Assembly (NCBI GenBank): GCA_021159125.1
Contig: JAGGSL010000020.1
Coordinates: 1-10,713 of the forward strand
Origin: Thermoplasmata archaeon
GTDB lineage: Archaea > Thermoplasmatota > E2 > UBA202 > DSCA01
Reading direction: 5' to 3'
DNA length: 10,713 nt
Shown here: piece after piece, positions 1 through 6,311 of the stretch
How the letters are laid out: the number at the start of each line of letters is the position of its first letter
How positions within the stretch are numbered: position 1 is the first letter of the stretch
Made by a program: the position numbers and the translations under genes
The notes under the pieces: generated by a model
The model's input: only the letters and a program-made list of their open reading frames with translations
What the model was told of the DNA's origin: nothing
The model's database searches: none

Positions 1-34
1 ATTTTCCTTTGTGTTTTGTCACCCTCTCGTGGAA

Positions 35-114
35 TTAAAATAGGATATTTATGGTGCCCATGTACTTAAACAGAAAACAAATTAAAAAGTAATGCCAATT
101 TTTTAAAATAGGAT
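35..114. repeat. Pair of 12-bp direct repeats upstream of the CrtC-like gene
   Basis: TTAAAATAGGAT occurs at 35-46 and again at 103-114, and ATGGTG follows both copies closely. The upstream copy resembles a duplicated promoter/start region. Both are A/T-rich, so coincidence is possible. Apart from this, the first 112 bases hold nothing I recognise. Confidence 0.35.
99..110 (+). promoter_or_regulatory. Possible TATA box of the CrtC-like gene
   Basis: An A/T-rich TTTTTTAAAATA element lies just upstream of the first gene. A second candidate (AAATTAAAAAG, near 79-90) lies further up and better fits a transcript that includes the GGTG Shine-Dalgarno sequence. I cannot decide between them. Confidence 0.3.
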
Positions 115-127
115 GGTGTTTAAGCTC

Positions 128-1177
128 ATGAAAAAATTTGTTGGGCTGGCTCTCATTCTCATGCTAACTCTCCTGCCTGCTGCACCGCTGGAAAAAGCGG
201 GAAAGGATTTGGCAGGAAATGATGTGCAGGGATATAAATGTGCAGTTCCCTCCGGAGATGGTTTTACCCCTGAAAATATGAGTATAGGAGATGATTCATT
301 CCATTCAAATTTGCCTCTGCATGCCGAAACCTGGTATTTTGAGGGAATATTCAGCAACGGCTACAGCATGGTCTTTATCATAACCCTGCTTTCTTCCGAC
401 GGGAATGCCGGAATAGCTCTGGAAGGACTTTACATATACAGCAGCGGTCATCTGGAAATTATGGAGAGGAAATTATCATTTTCTTTCAATGCATCAGATG
501 AAAAGCCCCTTATAAAAATTTCCGGCAGCACAGTGATGGAAGGTTTTATTGATAGAAGTGGAAATCTATTTTACAACATTTCTTTTGAGTCAGGCGAAAA
601 TGGAATAGAACTGCATTTCATAAATCAAACAGAAGGGTGGCAGGGGGAAATGGGCGCAGGGTGGTGGCTCGCTGTCCCCGGGCTGCATGTAACAGGAAAA
701 ATGAAATTAAACGGGGATGAAATAAGCGTTGAAGGCAAGGGCTACCATGACCACAACATTTTTTCGCTTCTCACGCCGCTAACTGAACGGGGATATGCAG
801 ATGGAAAAATTATGCACGGCACCACCTCTATTGTATGGGGATACATAATGCATGGCATGCGAAATGCGGACGTTTTTGCTATTTTAAGCGAGAATGGAAG
901 TTATATTGCAATTTCCCCGGGAAGTATGGAAATAAAATTTTCTTCATACATATACGATCACGGCAGAAAGATACCCACGGAAGTTTTTATTTCAATAAAT
1001 GATACTAAAAATGCCATTTTTGCTGAACTGCATGTCACTTCTATAGGTTTTCACCACATACGACTCCCATTTCTTCGTTACTGGAGATACCACGTCAGAA
1101 CAGAGGGTAAAATAAGGATAGGGGAATGTTATGAAGAGATAGATGAAATCGATATCATGGAACGAATGCTGTATTGA
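128..1177 (+). CDS. Secreted CrtC/AttH-like lipocalin-fold protein
   Basis: The protein begins with a typical signal sequence: two lysines, then a hydrophobic run (VGLALILMLTLLPAAP). No lipobox cysteine is seen and there is no further membrane segment, so it is probably exported. The mature part resembles the CrtC (hydroxyneurosporene synthase)/AttH lipocalin-like family. It has an early ETWYFEG motif (near residue 67), a WWLAVPGLHVTG segment, and the family signature GYHDHN (His207-Asp208-His209-Asn210). Six N-X-S/T sequons suggest N-glycosylation outside the cell. The ATG at 128 is chosen because GGATGGTG (111-118) gives a Shine-Dalgarno match nine bases upstream; an in-frame ATG at 113 (five residues longer) is the alternative. 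Carotenoid hydration is known for CrtC itself, but no carotenoid gene is nearby, so the substrate is unknown. Family assignment is fairly secure; function is not. Confidence 0.72.
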   Translation: MKKFVGLALILMLTLLPAAPLEKAGKDLAGNDVQGYKCAVPSGDGFTPENMSIGDDSFHSNLPLHAETWYFEGIFSNGYSMVFIITLLSSDGNAGIALEGLYIYSSGHLEIMERKLSFSFNASDEKPLIKISGSTVMEGFIDRSGNLFYNISFESGENGIELHFINQTEGWQGEMGAGWWLAVPGLHVTGKMKLNGDEISVEGKGYHDHNIFSLLTPLTERGYADGKIMHGTTSIVWGYIMHGMRNADVFAILSENGSYIAISPGSMEIKFSSYIYDHGRKIPTEVFISINDTKNAIFAELHVTSIGFHHIRLPFLRYWRYHVRTEGKIRIGECYEEIDEIDIMERMLY

Positions 1178-1212
1178 TCGGGCATTATACCTGCTCTAAA
1201 AAAATAGCATAT

Positions 1213-1223
1213 TCTTTATACTT
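1213..1223 (+). promoter_or_regulatory. TATA box of the bactofilin-like gene (leaderless)
   Basis: TCTTTATACTT (core TTTATA, 1215-1220) is centred about 26 bp upstream of the ATG at 1244, the spacing expected for a leaderless archaeal transcript. The 66-bp gap after the preceding gene therefore probably carries its own promoter. Confidence 0.5.
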
Positions 1224-1243
1224 CTTCACATATTACGTTTTGG

Positions 1244-2149
1244 ATGGGATTTGATAGGAAAACATATATTGTACCTGACAACACAAACTTTGATGGTAAA
1301 ACCATAAGGGTGGATGGGGATGTGGTGGTGGGAAATGCATGCACGGTCGACTTCAATATCGAGGCAGAAAGATTTTTTGCAGGAGAAAGAGCAAAAATAA
1401 ATGGCAATATAACCACAAAAAGCGATGTCAGGATAGACCTTTTTTCCGTGATAAACGGGAATATCTCCTGCGGGGGAAATGCGTACATTGCCGACGGGAC
1501 AGAGATAAACGGTAAACTTTCACTGAAAGGGGACCTTGATGTGGGAGACAATGTGGAGATAAGAGACGGCTTTGAGGCAAAAGGATGGATAAACATAAGA
1601 AGCCCGATACCCATGGTAATCTACGTGCTTCTGTACCTTCTGGAGTTATTGAAGAGAGGACACAGCGAAGAAGTGGAACGTATCCTCCAGGAATTAGATA
1701 GCAATGAGGATATCATTTCAATTTCTGAAAAATATTTTTTCCTGCCGAACAGCTCTTCCATAGGAAACGATTGCGCAATAAACGGCAGGCTTCACATTGG
1801 CAAAAATTGCGTGGTTAACGGAAATCATAAAGTGAAGGGCAACATAGTAGTTGAGGAAGGAAGCACGATATACGGCTCGTTGAAAGCCTCTGGCAACGTT
1901 ACCCTTGAAAACAATGTGAAGGTCGAGGGAAATGTTGAAGGCGAAATGATAAAGATCGGGTTGTGCAACATTGCAGGAGATGTGAGCGGAAAAAAGATAG
2001 AGATTTTCAAGAATGCAAATGTTTTGGGTGTGGTAAAAGCTGCAGAAGGCATACAATTTTTTGATAGCAAAAGGAAGAAAATGAAGAAGAAGGTAGAGAG
2101 ATTCAAAGAAAAAGTGGATATTGTCGATGAAGTTGCAGAGCTTCTGTAA
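1244..2149 (+). CDS. Bactofilin-like polymer-forming protein (beta-helix)
   Basis: Two blocks of short repeating strands with recurrent G-N/D-hydrophobic turns (such as INGNI, VDGDVVVG, IGNDCAINGRL, VEGNVEG) indicate a right-handed beta-helix of the bactofilin/polymer-forming cytoskeletal type. Block one covers about residues 5-118 and block two about 165-265. They are separated by a hydrophobic, probably helical insertion (about 119-140, IPMVIYVLLYLLELLKRG) and an acidic helix. The C-terminus (about 268-301) is a charged Lys/Glu-rich, coiled-coil-like tail. Bactofilins polymerise without nucleotide and scaffold membrane-associated processes; the hydrophobic insertion could anchor or dimerise this protein. 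A TATA-like box 24-29 bp upstream of the ATG suggests a leaderless transcript. The alternative label 'hexapeptide acyltransferase' is unlikely, because no acyltransferase catalytic signature is seen. No partner gene indicates which process it supports. Confidence 0.7.
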   Translation: MGFDRKTYIVPDNTNFDGKTIRVDGDVVVGNACTVDFNIEAERFFAGERAKINGNITTKSDVRIDLFSVINGNISCGGNAYIADGTEINGKLSLKGDLDVGDNVEIRDGFEAKGWINIRSPIPMVIYVLLYLLELLKRGHSEEVERILQELDSNEDIISISEKYFFLPNSSSIGNDCAINGRLHIGKNCVVNGNHKVKGNIVVEEGSTIYGSLKASGNVTLENNVKVEGNVEGEMIKIGLCNIAGDVSGKKIEIFKNANVLGVVKAAEGIQFFDSKRKKMKKKVERFKEKVDIVDEVAELL

Positions 2150-2641
2150 TCAATATTCCAGCCCTTCCCTTGCTTCCGTACCGCCATCGAACGGATGCTT
2201 TATTTTCCTCATGTCTGTCACAAGGTCTGCAAGCTCTATAAACTCATGAGGCGCATTTCTACCCGTAAGTATGATGTTTGTCTCATCTCTATTTTTGACA
2301 AGCTCTATAACATCATCAACACCAATCAGCCCCATCGAAACAGCAACATTAACCTCATCCAGCACAAGCAGGAACGGTCTCTGCTTCAGGATATCTGCTG
2401 CAAATTTAAGGGCTTCTTCTGCCAGCTTGTAATCTATTTCGGTCGGTTTTACCACAAACTGCTCGCGCCCAAACTGGTAAATTTCCAGGAAAGATGATTT
2501 TTTTTCGCCGTACTCTCCCTTCTTCAAAAACTGGATTATAACAGCCCTCTTTCCATGGCCCATCGCCCTTATAGCACTTCCTATAGCTGCGGTCGTCTTG
2601 CCTTTTCCGTTTCCTGTATATACATAAACAAGACCCTTCAT
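2150..2641 (-). CDS. cobO: Cob(I)yrinic acid a,c-diamide adenosyltransferase
   Basis: This is the corrinoid adenosyltransferase of the CobA/CobO/BtuR family. It transfers the 5'-deoxyadenosyl group of ATP to the cobalt of reduced corrinoids in adenosylcobalamin synthesis or salvage. The protein is 163 residues, slightly shorter than many bacterial homologues. The family P-loop is at residues 10-17 (GNGKGKTT), followed by a Walker B-like LLVLDEVNVAV, an ILTGRNAP segment and the diagnostic C-terminal TDMRKIKHPFDGGTEAREGLEY region split around DGG. The start is supported by GGTG at 2647-2650, five bases upstream of the ATG. It lies 93 bp downstream of dnaG on the same strand and may be co-transcribed with it, since no convincing TATA box is seen in the gap. 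Its TGA directly abuts the stop of the convergent bactofilin-like gene. No other cobalamin gene is in view. Confidence 0.93.
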   Translation of the reverse strand: MKGLVYVYTGNGKGKTTAAIGSAIRAMGHGKRAVIIQFLKKGEYGEKKSSFLEIYQFGREQFVVKPTEIDYKLAEEALKFAADILKQRPFLLVLDEVNVAVSMGLIGVDDVIELVKNRDETNIILTGRNAPHEFIELADLVTDMRKIKHPFDGGTEAREGLEY

Positions 2642-2715
2642 TTCTGCACCAATTTCTCTTCTCGTTTTTCTGTGCGTCCCAACTGCCTCAATGAGATGTC
2701 TCGATTTTGATTTTT

Positions 2716-2744
2716 CCTCAGATGAATTCCTTGCCTATCTGAGG
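2716..2744 (-). repeat. Inverted repeat overlapping the dnaG stop codon
   Basis: CCTCAGAT and ATCTGAGG form a perfect 8-bp stem around a 13-base loop. On the minus strand the first arm runs into the dnaG TAG (2735-2737). The sequence after the hairpin in the transcript is A-rich rather than U-rich, so it does not look like an intrinsic terminator. It may be a 3'-end or processing structure between dnaG and cobO. Confidence 0.45.
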
Positions 2745-3952
2745 TCTTCATCTGTTATGATTGTGATGGAAGTAGGCACCTTTGATAGCTCCCCCTTCTT
2801 CGTTGATATTATTTTTGTAACTCCATGCTCGAATGCATTATCAACAAGCCGCTGCGTGGTTATGCCATCAAATACAACTGCATCTGGCTTACTCTTTGAA
2901 ATGGCATCGATGAGGGACTCAACCTTCACCTTTTCTATTTCATTTCCATTGCTATCGAGTAGAATTGCTGTATGAGTTCCATTAACCTCTGAAAGCAATT
3001 TCTTATATCTCTTCTGCGTCTCGTTGAGTTTGATTGGGGCGGGGGATACATTTGCACTTTCCTTTGCCTTCTTCGCTTCTTTTGCATCTTTTTTGTTGCT
3101 GTTCCTGTTGTTTTCCCTTCCCATTCCGTGCATTTCCATATACTGTTCTGCCGGTATCTTGTTTTTCAAAGCTTTCATTATGAGTTTGTACGGGAGCTCT
3201 TCAACCTCTCTGGTTTTTGGCGCCCTTGCAACAAAGTCTATATCTGCGACCTGAAGCAATTCCTTGAGTATCAAATCTCCTCCCCGGTCTCCGTCAACAA
3301 AAGCAGTTGCAATTTTTTCGGTGCACAGATCAACCACTGTCTTTGGTACGCTTGTACCTTCAACAGATATGGCATTTTTTATTCCGTGCTTGAGCAGGTT
3401 TATCACGTCATTTCTCCCTTCCACAACTATGATTGAATCGCTTTTGCCCACATTTGGCCCGGCGGGCAGATGCTCTTTTCCATAATACTCTATTTCCTCG
3501 ACCTGCACAGATTGGCGTATGATTTCCGCAATATCCTCTATCTCTTCTCTTCCTTCCTTTACCATTCCTGTAAGGATTTCTTTTGCTCTGTCAACTACCT
3601 GCTTTCTTTTAGAAATCCTGACATCTTCCACCTTATCTATGGTTATCTCTGCCTTGCAGGGACCTATGCGGTCAACAGATTCTATTCCCGCAGCGATTAT
3701 CGCCGTTTCCACTTTTTCAAGCGCGGATGTGAGAGAAAGCGTACCTTCGCTCTTTCCGTTTTTCTGATGCATATCTACCTCGATGCGCCCTATTCTCGCA
3801 GACTTCTGCAGGTCCCGAAGGTCTAGGTTGTCGCCTATCAGCCCTTCTGTCTGGCCGAAGATTGCACCTATAACATCTGATTTTTCTACTGCTCCGTCTA
3901 CTTTTATTTTTGCCTTAATTAAATATTTTGCCGATGATGGATCTATTGACAT
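2735..3952 (-). CDS. dnaG: Archaeal DnaG (TOPRIM protein, exosome-associated)
   Basis: Archaeal DnaG shares the TOPRIM core of bacterial primase. In archaea it is known mainly as an RNA-binding subunit of the exosome, with weak primase activity reported. The N-terminal segment (SIDPSSAKYLIKAKI..., about residues 1-165) is typical of the archaeal family. The TOPRIM domain follows, with VVEGRNDV (catalytic Glu178) and VDGDRGGD (Asp220, Asp222). A Lys/Ala/Asn-rich low-complexity linker comes next (about 280-310), then a C-terminal domain ending in ITIITDEDLR. A GTG at 3961 would add three residues, but AAGGAG at 3961-3966 sits eight bases before the ATG at 3952, so that ATG is preferred. It is transcribed divergently from metG. 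An 8-bp-stem inverted repeat overlaps the stop codon. All visible catalytic acidic residues are intact. Confidence 0.95.
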   Translation of the reverse strand: MSIDPSSAKYLIKAKIKVDGAVEKSDVIGAIFGQTEGLIGDNLDLRDLQKSARIGRIEVDMHQKNGKSEGTLSLTSALEKVETAIIAAGIESVDRIGPCKAEITIDKVEDVRISKRKQVVDRAKEILTGMVKEGREEIEDIAEIIRQSVQVEEIEYYGKEHLPAGPNVGKSDSIIVVEGRNDVINLLKHGIKNAISVEGTSVPKTVVDLCTEKIATAFVDGDRGGDLILKELLQVADIDFVARAPKTREVEELPYKLIMKALKNKIPAEQYMEMHGMGRENNRNSNKKDAKEAKKAKESANVSPAPIKLNETQKRYKKLLSEVNGTHTAILLDSNGNEIEKVKVESLIDAISKSKPDAVVFDGITTQRLVDNAFEHGVTKIISTKKGELSKVPTSITIITDEDLR

Positions 3953-3960
3953 TTTTATCA

Positions 3961-3966
3961 CTCCTT
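3961..3966 (-). promoter_or_regulatory. Shine-Dalgarno sequence of dnaG
   Basis: AAGGAG on the minus strand lies eight bases before the ATG at 3952. It would overlap the alternative GTG at 3961, so it decides the start in favour of the ATG. Confidence 0.7.
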
Positions 3967-3970
3967 AAAA

Positions 3971-4050
3971 TAGTGCATCATGAAAATACCGCAGTTACTC
4001 GAATGATCCTGAAGGATGACATGTAATTTAATGAACATGATGATGCACTA
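3971..4050. repeat. 80-bp nested inverted repeat in the dnaG/metG intergenic region
   Basis: The outer arms are a perfect 11-bp inverted repeat (TAGTGCATCAT at 3971-3981, ATGATGCACTA at 4040-4050). Inside, TTAC/GTAA (3995-3998 and 4023-4026) and ATCCT-ga-AGGAT (4006-4017) are nearly concentric with the outer arms, all centred at about 4010-4011. Both outer ends carry TA. It could be a small terminal-inverted-repeat element at a TA target, a looping operator around the dnaG promoter, or a structured leader. The repeats are seen directly; the function is not known. Confidence 0.5.
4024..4032 (-). promoter_or_regulatory. Possible TATA box of dnaG
   Basis: Read on the minus strand this is ATTAAATTA. 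It would place the dnaG transcript start near 4002 and give a leader of about 50 bases, consistent with dnaG having a Shine-Dalgarno sequence rather than being leaderless. The element lies inside the 80-bp nested inverted repeat. Confidence 0.35.
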
Positions 4051-4093
4051 ATTTCATTTCACTATGCAAATGTATTATTAAAACCTTACGGAC

Positions 4094-4104
4094 ATATTTT
4101 AAAT
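4094..4104 (+). promoter_or_regulatory. TATA box of metG (leaderless)
   Basis: ATATTTTAAAT is centred 26 bp upstream of the metG ATG, so transcription should begin at or within a few bases of the start codon. No Shine-Dalgarno sequence precedes the ATG, which agrees with a leaderless mRNA. Confidence 0.6.
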
Positions 4105-4124
4105 CTGCACCCCATTACGGATGC

Positions 4125-6233
4125 ATGAAAGAGCACATATTTATCGGTGCTGCCTGGCCCTATGCAAACGGTCCCCTGCATTTAGGCACGCTGGCGGGCT
4201 GCCTGCTGCCTGCTGATATATTCGGCAAATTCAACAGGATGGCAGGAAATGATGTGCTCATGGTTTCTGGAAGCGATGAACATGGAACCCCCATAACCCT
4301 GACTGCTGAAAAAGAAGGGAAAAGCCCTAAAGAAATTGCTGATCGCTACAATGCACAGCATGTGAAGAATATTGAAGAGCTTGGAATCACATTTGAAAAT
4401 TTTTCCCGTACAAGCAATGACTTTCACAAAAAGGTTGTGCAGGATTTTTTCCTCCGCCTTTACGAAAATGGATATATATACAAAAAAAGCATGCTCTCTC
4501 CCTATTGCGAACATTGCGGCAGATTTTTGCCCGATAGATATGTCGAGGGAATATGCCCGTACTGCGGCGGGGAGGCGAGGGGAGACCAGTGTGACAAATG
4601 CGGGAAGACGCTTGACCCGTCAGAATTGATAGACCCGAAATGCAAGATATGCGGCAATGCTCCCGTTATGAAAGAAACGGAACACCTTTTTTTCAAACTC
4701 TCTGCATTTGAGGATAAACTGCTGAAATGGCTCGAGGACAAAAATTACTGGAAGGACAATGTAATAAAATTCACAAGGAACTGGATAAAAGGCGGGCTTA
4801 AAGACAGGGCGATAACAAGAGACCTTGAGTGGGGTGTGGAGGTGCCCCTTGACGGCTTTAAGAACAAGCGCCTTTACGTATGGTTTGAGGCAGTGATAGG
4901 TTATCTCTCTGCATCAAAAGAATGGGCTGAAAAGACGGGAGAACCTGAAAAATGGAAGGAATGGTGGGAAGGGGATGCAAAACATTATTATTTCCTCGCA
5001 AAAGACAACATTCCTTTCCATACCATAATATGGCCCGCAATGCTGATGGGGCATGGCGGCCTGAATTTGCCATATGATGTGCCTGCAAACGAATATCTCA
5101 CTTTTTCAGGAGAGCAGTTTTCCAAATCCAGGGGCGTAGGCATATGGATTCCGGACGTTCTGAAAAAATTTGATGCAGATGTCATACGATACTACCTCTC
5201 AATAAATATGCCAGAAAAACATGACACCGACTGGAACTGGGAAGATTTCGTGGCAAAGAACAATAACGAACTTGTCGGAACATATGGAAATTTCATTCAC
5301 AGGGTTATAACATTCACACAAAAAAATTTTGGAGAAGTGCCGCCATCAGGGGAATTGAAGGATGAAGACAAAAAAATTCTTGAGGAGATAGAAAAGACAA
5401 GCAGGGAGGTAGGGGAAGCAATAAAAGCATGCCATTTCAAGGAGGGAATAAAAAGACTCATAAAACTTGCGCAGACAGGAAACCAGTACATGAACGAAAA
5501 TGCCCCCTGGAAGTTAATAAAGGAGGACAGGGAGAGATGTGCCACCGTGCTCCATATCTGCCTCAGGATCGTAAAAGCACTTGCTGTTTGCTCTGCCCCG
5601 TATATGCCGCATTCGGCAAACAAAATATGGCACATGCTTGGATATGAAGATGACATAGAAGAACAGGAATGGGAAGAGGGAATAAAGGATTTGAAGAAAG
5701 CAAGGATAGAGAAACCTCTGCCGCTTTTCAAAAAACTTGAGGTCGGCGAACTGGAAGAGAAAGAGCCTTTCTCCAAACTTGATCTGAGGATTGCAAAAAT
5801 AGAGAGGGTAAGAGAACATCCCTCAGCAGATAAGTTGTATGTTCTCGACATAGATGTGGGAGAACTGGGAAAGAGAAGGATTGTGGCTGGCATAAAACCG
5901 TGGTATGAGAAAGAGCAACTTCAGGATAGAAAAATTGTGATAGTAGCAAATCTGAAGCCAGCGGAGATAAGAGGTGTGCGCTCTAACGGAATGCTGCTTG
6001 CCGCCGATGATGGGACCCCTTCATTGCTTCTTCCAAATGGCGAGGTGGGAGAGCAGGTTACAGTTGAAGGAATAGAGCCAGAGCCAGCAGATGTGGTGGA
6101 CTTCAAAGAGTTCGCGAAAATTGAGATGAAAATCAAAGACGGGATGGCTGAATACAAAGGGAAAATTTTGGCTGACGGAAAAGGGGCGGTAAAGCCAGAC
6201 AGAAAAGTGGAAGACGGCTCAGGCATACATTGA
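4125..6233 (+). CDS. metG: Methionyl-tRNA synthetase with C-terminal tRNA-binding domain
   Basis: This class I synthetase charges tRNA-Met with methionine. Family landmarks in order: the HIGH-type motif H19-LGT within PYANGPLHLGT; a connective peptide with four CxxC pairs (C128/131, C144/147, C156/159, C173/176), which is the two-zinc-knuckle arrangement typical of archaeal enzymes; the KMSKS-type motif FSKSRG at 332-337; and a helical anticodon-binding region to about 540. Residues about 549-650 (FSKLDLRIAKIERVREHPSADKLYVLDID...) form an EMAPII/Arc1p-like OB-fold tRNA-binding domain, fused in cis here. The last 45 or so residues contain FAKIEMKIKDG, which loosely echoes the start of that OB fold. 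At 702 residues it matches the usual length of the fused archaeal form. The start follows a TATA box at leaderless spacing. An ATG at 4121 is out of frame. Confidence 0.97.
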   Translation: MKEHIFIGAAWPYANGPLHLGTLAGCLLPADIFGKFNRMAGNDVLMVSGSDEHGTPITLTAEKEGKSPKEIADRYNAQHVKNIEELGITFENFSRTSNDFHKKVVQDFFLRLYENGYIYKKSMLSPYCEHCGRFLPDRYVEGICPYCGGEARGDQCDKCGKTLDPSELIDPKCKICGNAPVMKETEHLFFKLSAFEDKLLKWLEDKNYWKDNVIKFTRNWIKGGLKDRAITRDLEWGVEVPLDGFKNKRLYVWFEAVIGYLSASKEWAEKTGEPEKWKEWWEGDAKHYYFLAKDNIPFHTIIWPAMLMGHGGLNLPYDVPANEYLTFSGEQFSKSRGVGIWIPDVLKKFDADVIRYYLSINMPEKHDTDWNWEDFVAKNNNELVGTYGNFIHRVITFTQKNFGEVPPSGELKDEDKKILEEIEKTSREVGEAIKACHFKEGIKRLIKLAQTGNQYMNENAPWKLIKEDRERCATVLHICLRIVKALAVCSAPYMPHSANKIWHMLGYEDDIEEQEWEEGIKDLKKARIEKPLPLFKKLEVGELEEKEPFSKLDLRIAKIERVREHPSADKLYVLDIDVGELGKRRIVAGIKPWYEKEQLQDRKIVIVANLKPAEIRGVRSNGMLLAADDGTPSLLLPNGEVGEQVTVEGIEPEPADVVDFKEFAKIEMKIKDGMAEYKGKILADGKGAVKPDRKVEDGSGIH

Positions 6234-6269
6234 TTGTTCTGGCAGGACAAAATTGTCTTATCAGGACAA
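6234..6269. promoter_or_regulatory. Tandem 17-bp palindromic operator-like sites
   Basis: Two near-palindromes stand in tandem, two bases apart. Site 1 (6234-6250) is TTGTTCT-ggc-AGGACAA and site 2 (6253-6269) is TTGTCTT-atc-AGGACAA. The right arms are identical, and each left arm differs from the perfect complement TTGTCCT at one base. The pair begins directly after the metG stop codon and ends three bases before the TATA box of the ribbon-helix-helix/PAS gene. Ribbon-helix-helix dimers commonly bind tandem inverted half-sites, so these are the likely autoregulatory sites of that gene's product. The arms are read from the sequence; the binding role is inferred. Confidence 0.6.
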
Positions 6270-6272
6270 CAA

Positions 6273-6283
6273 TTTATATATAA
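6273..6283 (+). promoter_or_regulatory. TATA box of the RHH-PAS gene
   Basis: TTTATATATAA is a strong archaeal TATA element centred about 34 bp upstream of the ATG at 6312. That predicts a transcript starting near 6303-6306 with a leader of only a few bases. The palindromic sites lie immediately upstream, where a bound protein could block TFB/TBP or help recruit them. Confidence 0.65.
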
Positions 6284-6311
6284 CCTGGTGCATTACATAT
6301 ACACGATACAC

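Noticed and set aside
1216..2187. Three antisense open frames opposite the bactofilin-like gene (about 112-132 codons)
   Set aside because: Low-complexity translations without motifs, opposite a clear coding gene.
2642..2734. Cobalamin riboswitch upstream of cobO
   Set aside because: The 93-bp gap is too short and contains none of the conserved riboswitch boxes.
4735..4759. Two AGGACAA sequences inside metG, matching the operator right arm
   Set aside because: They lack the opposing TTGTCCT arm and are explained by codons for Glu/Lys-Asp-Lys/Asn.
5297..5893. 198-codon open frame antisense to metG
   Set aside because: Ser/Phe/Pro-rich translation with no family resemblance, fully inside a well-conserved synthetase gene; a shadow of its codon usage.
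6234..6311. N-terminal extension of the RHH-PAS protein from a TTG at 6234
   Set aside because: It would translate through the palindromes and the TATA box; the ATG at 6312 directly precedes the canonical ribbon strand.
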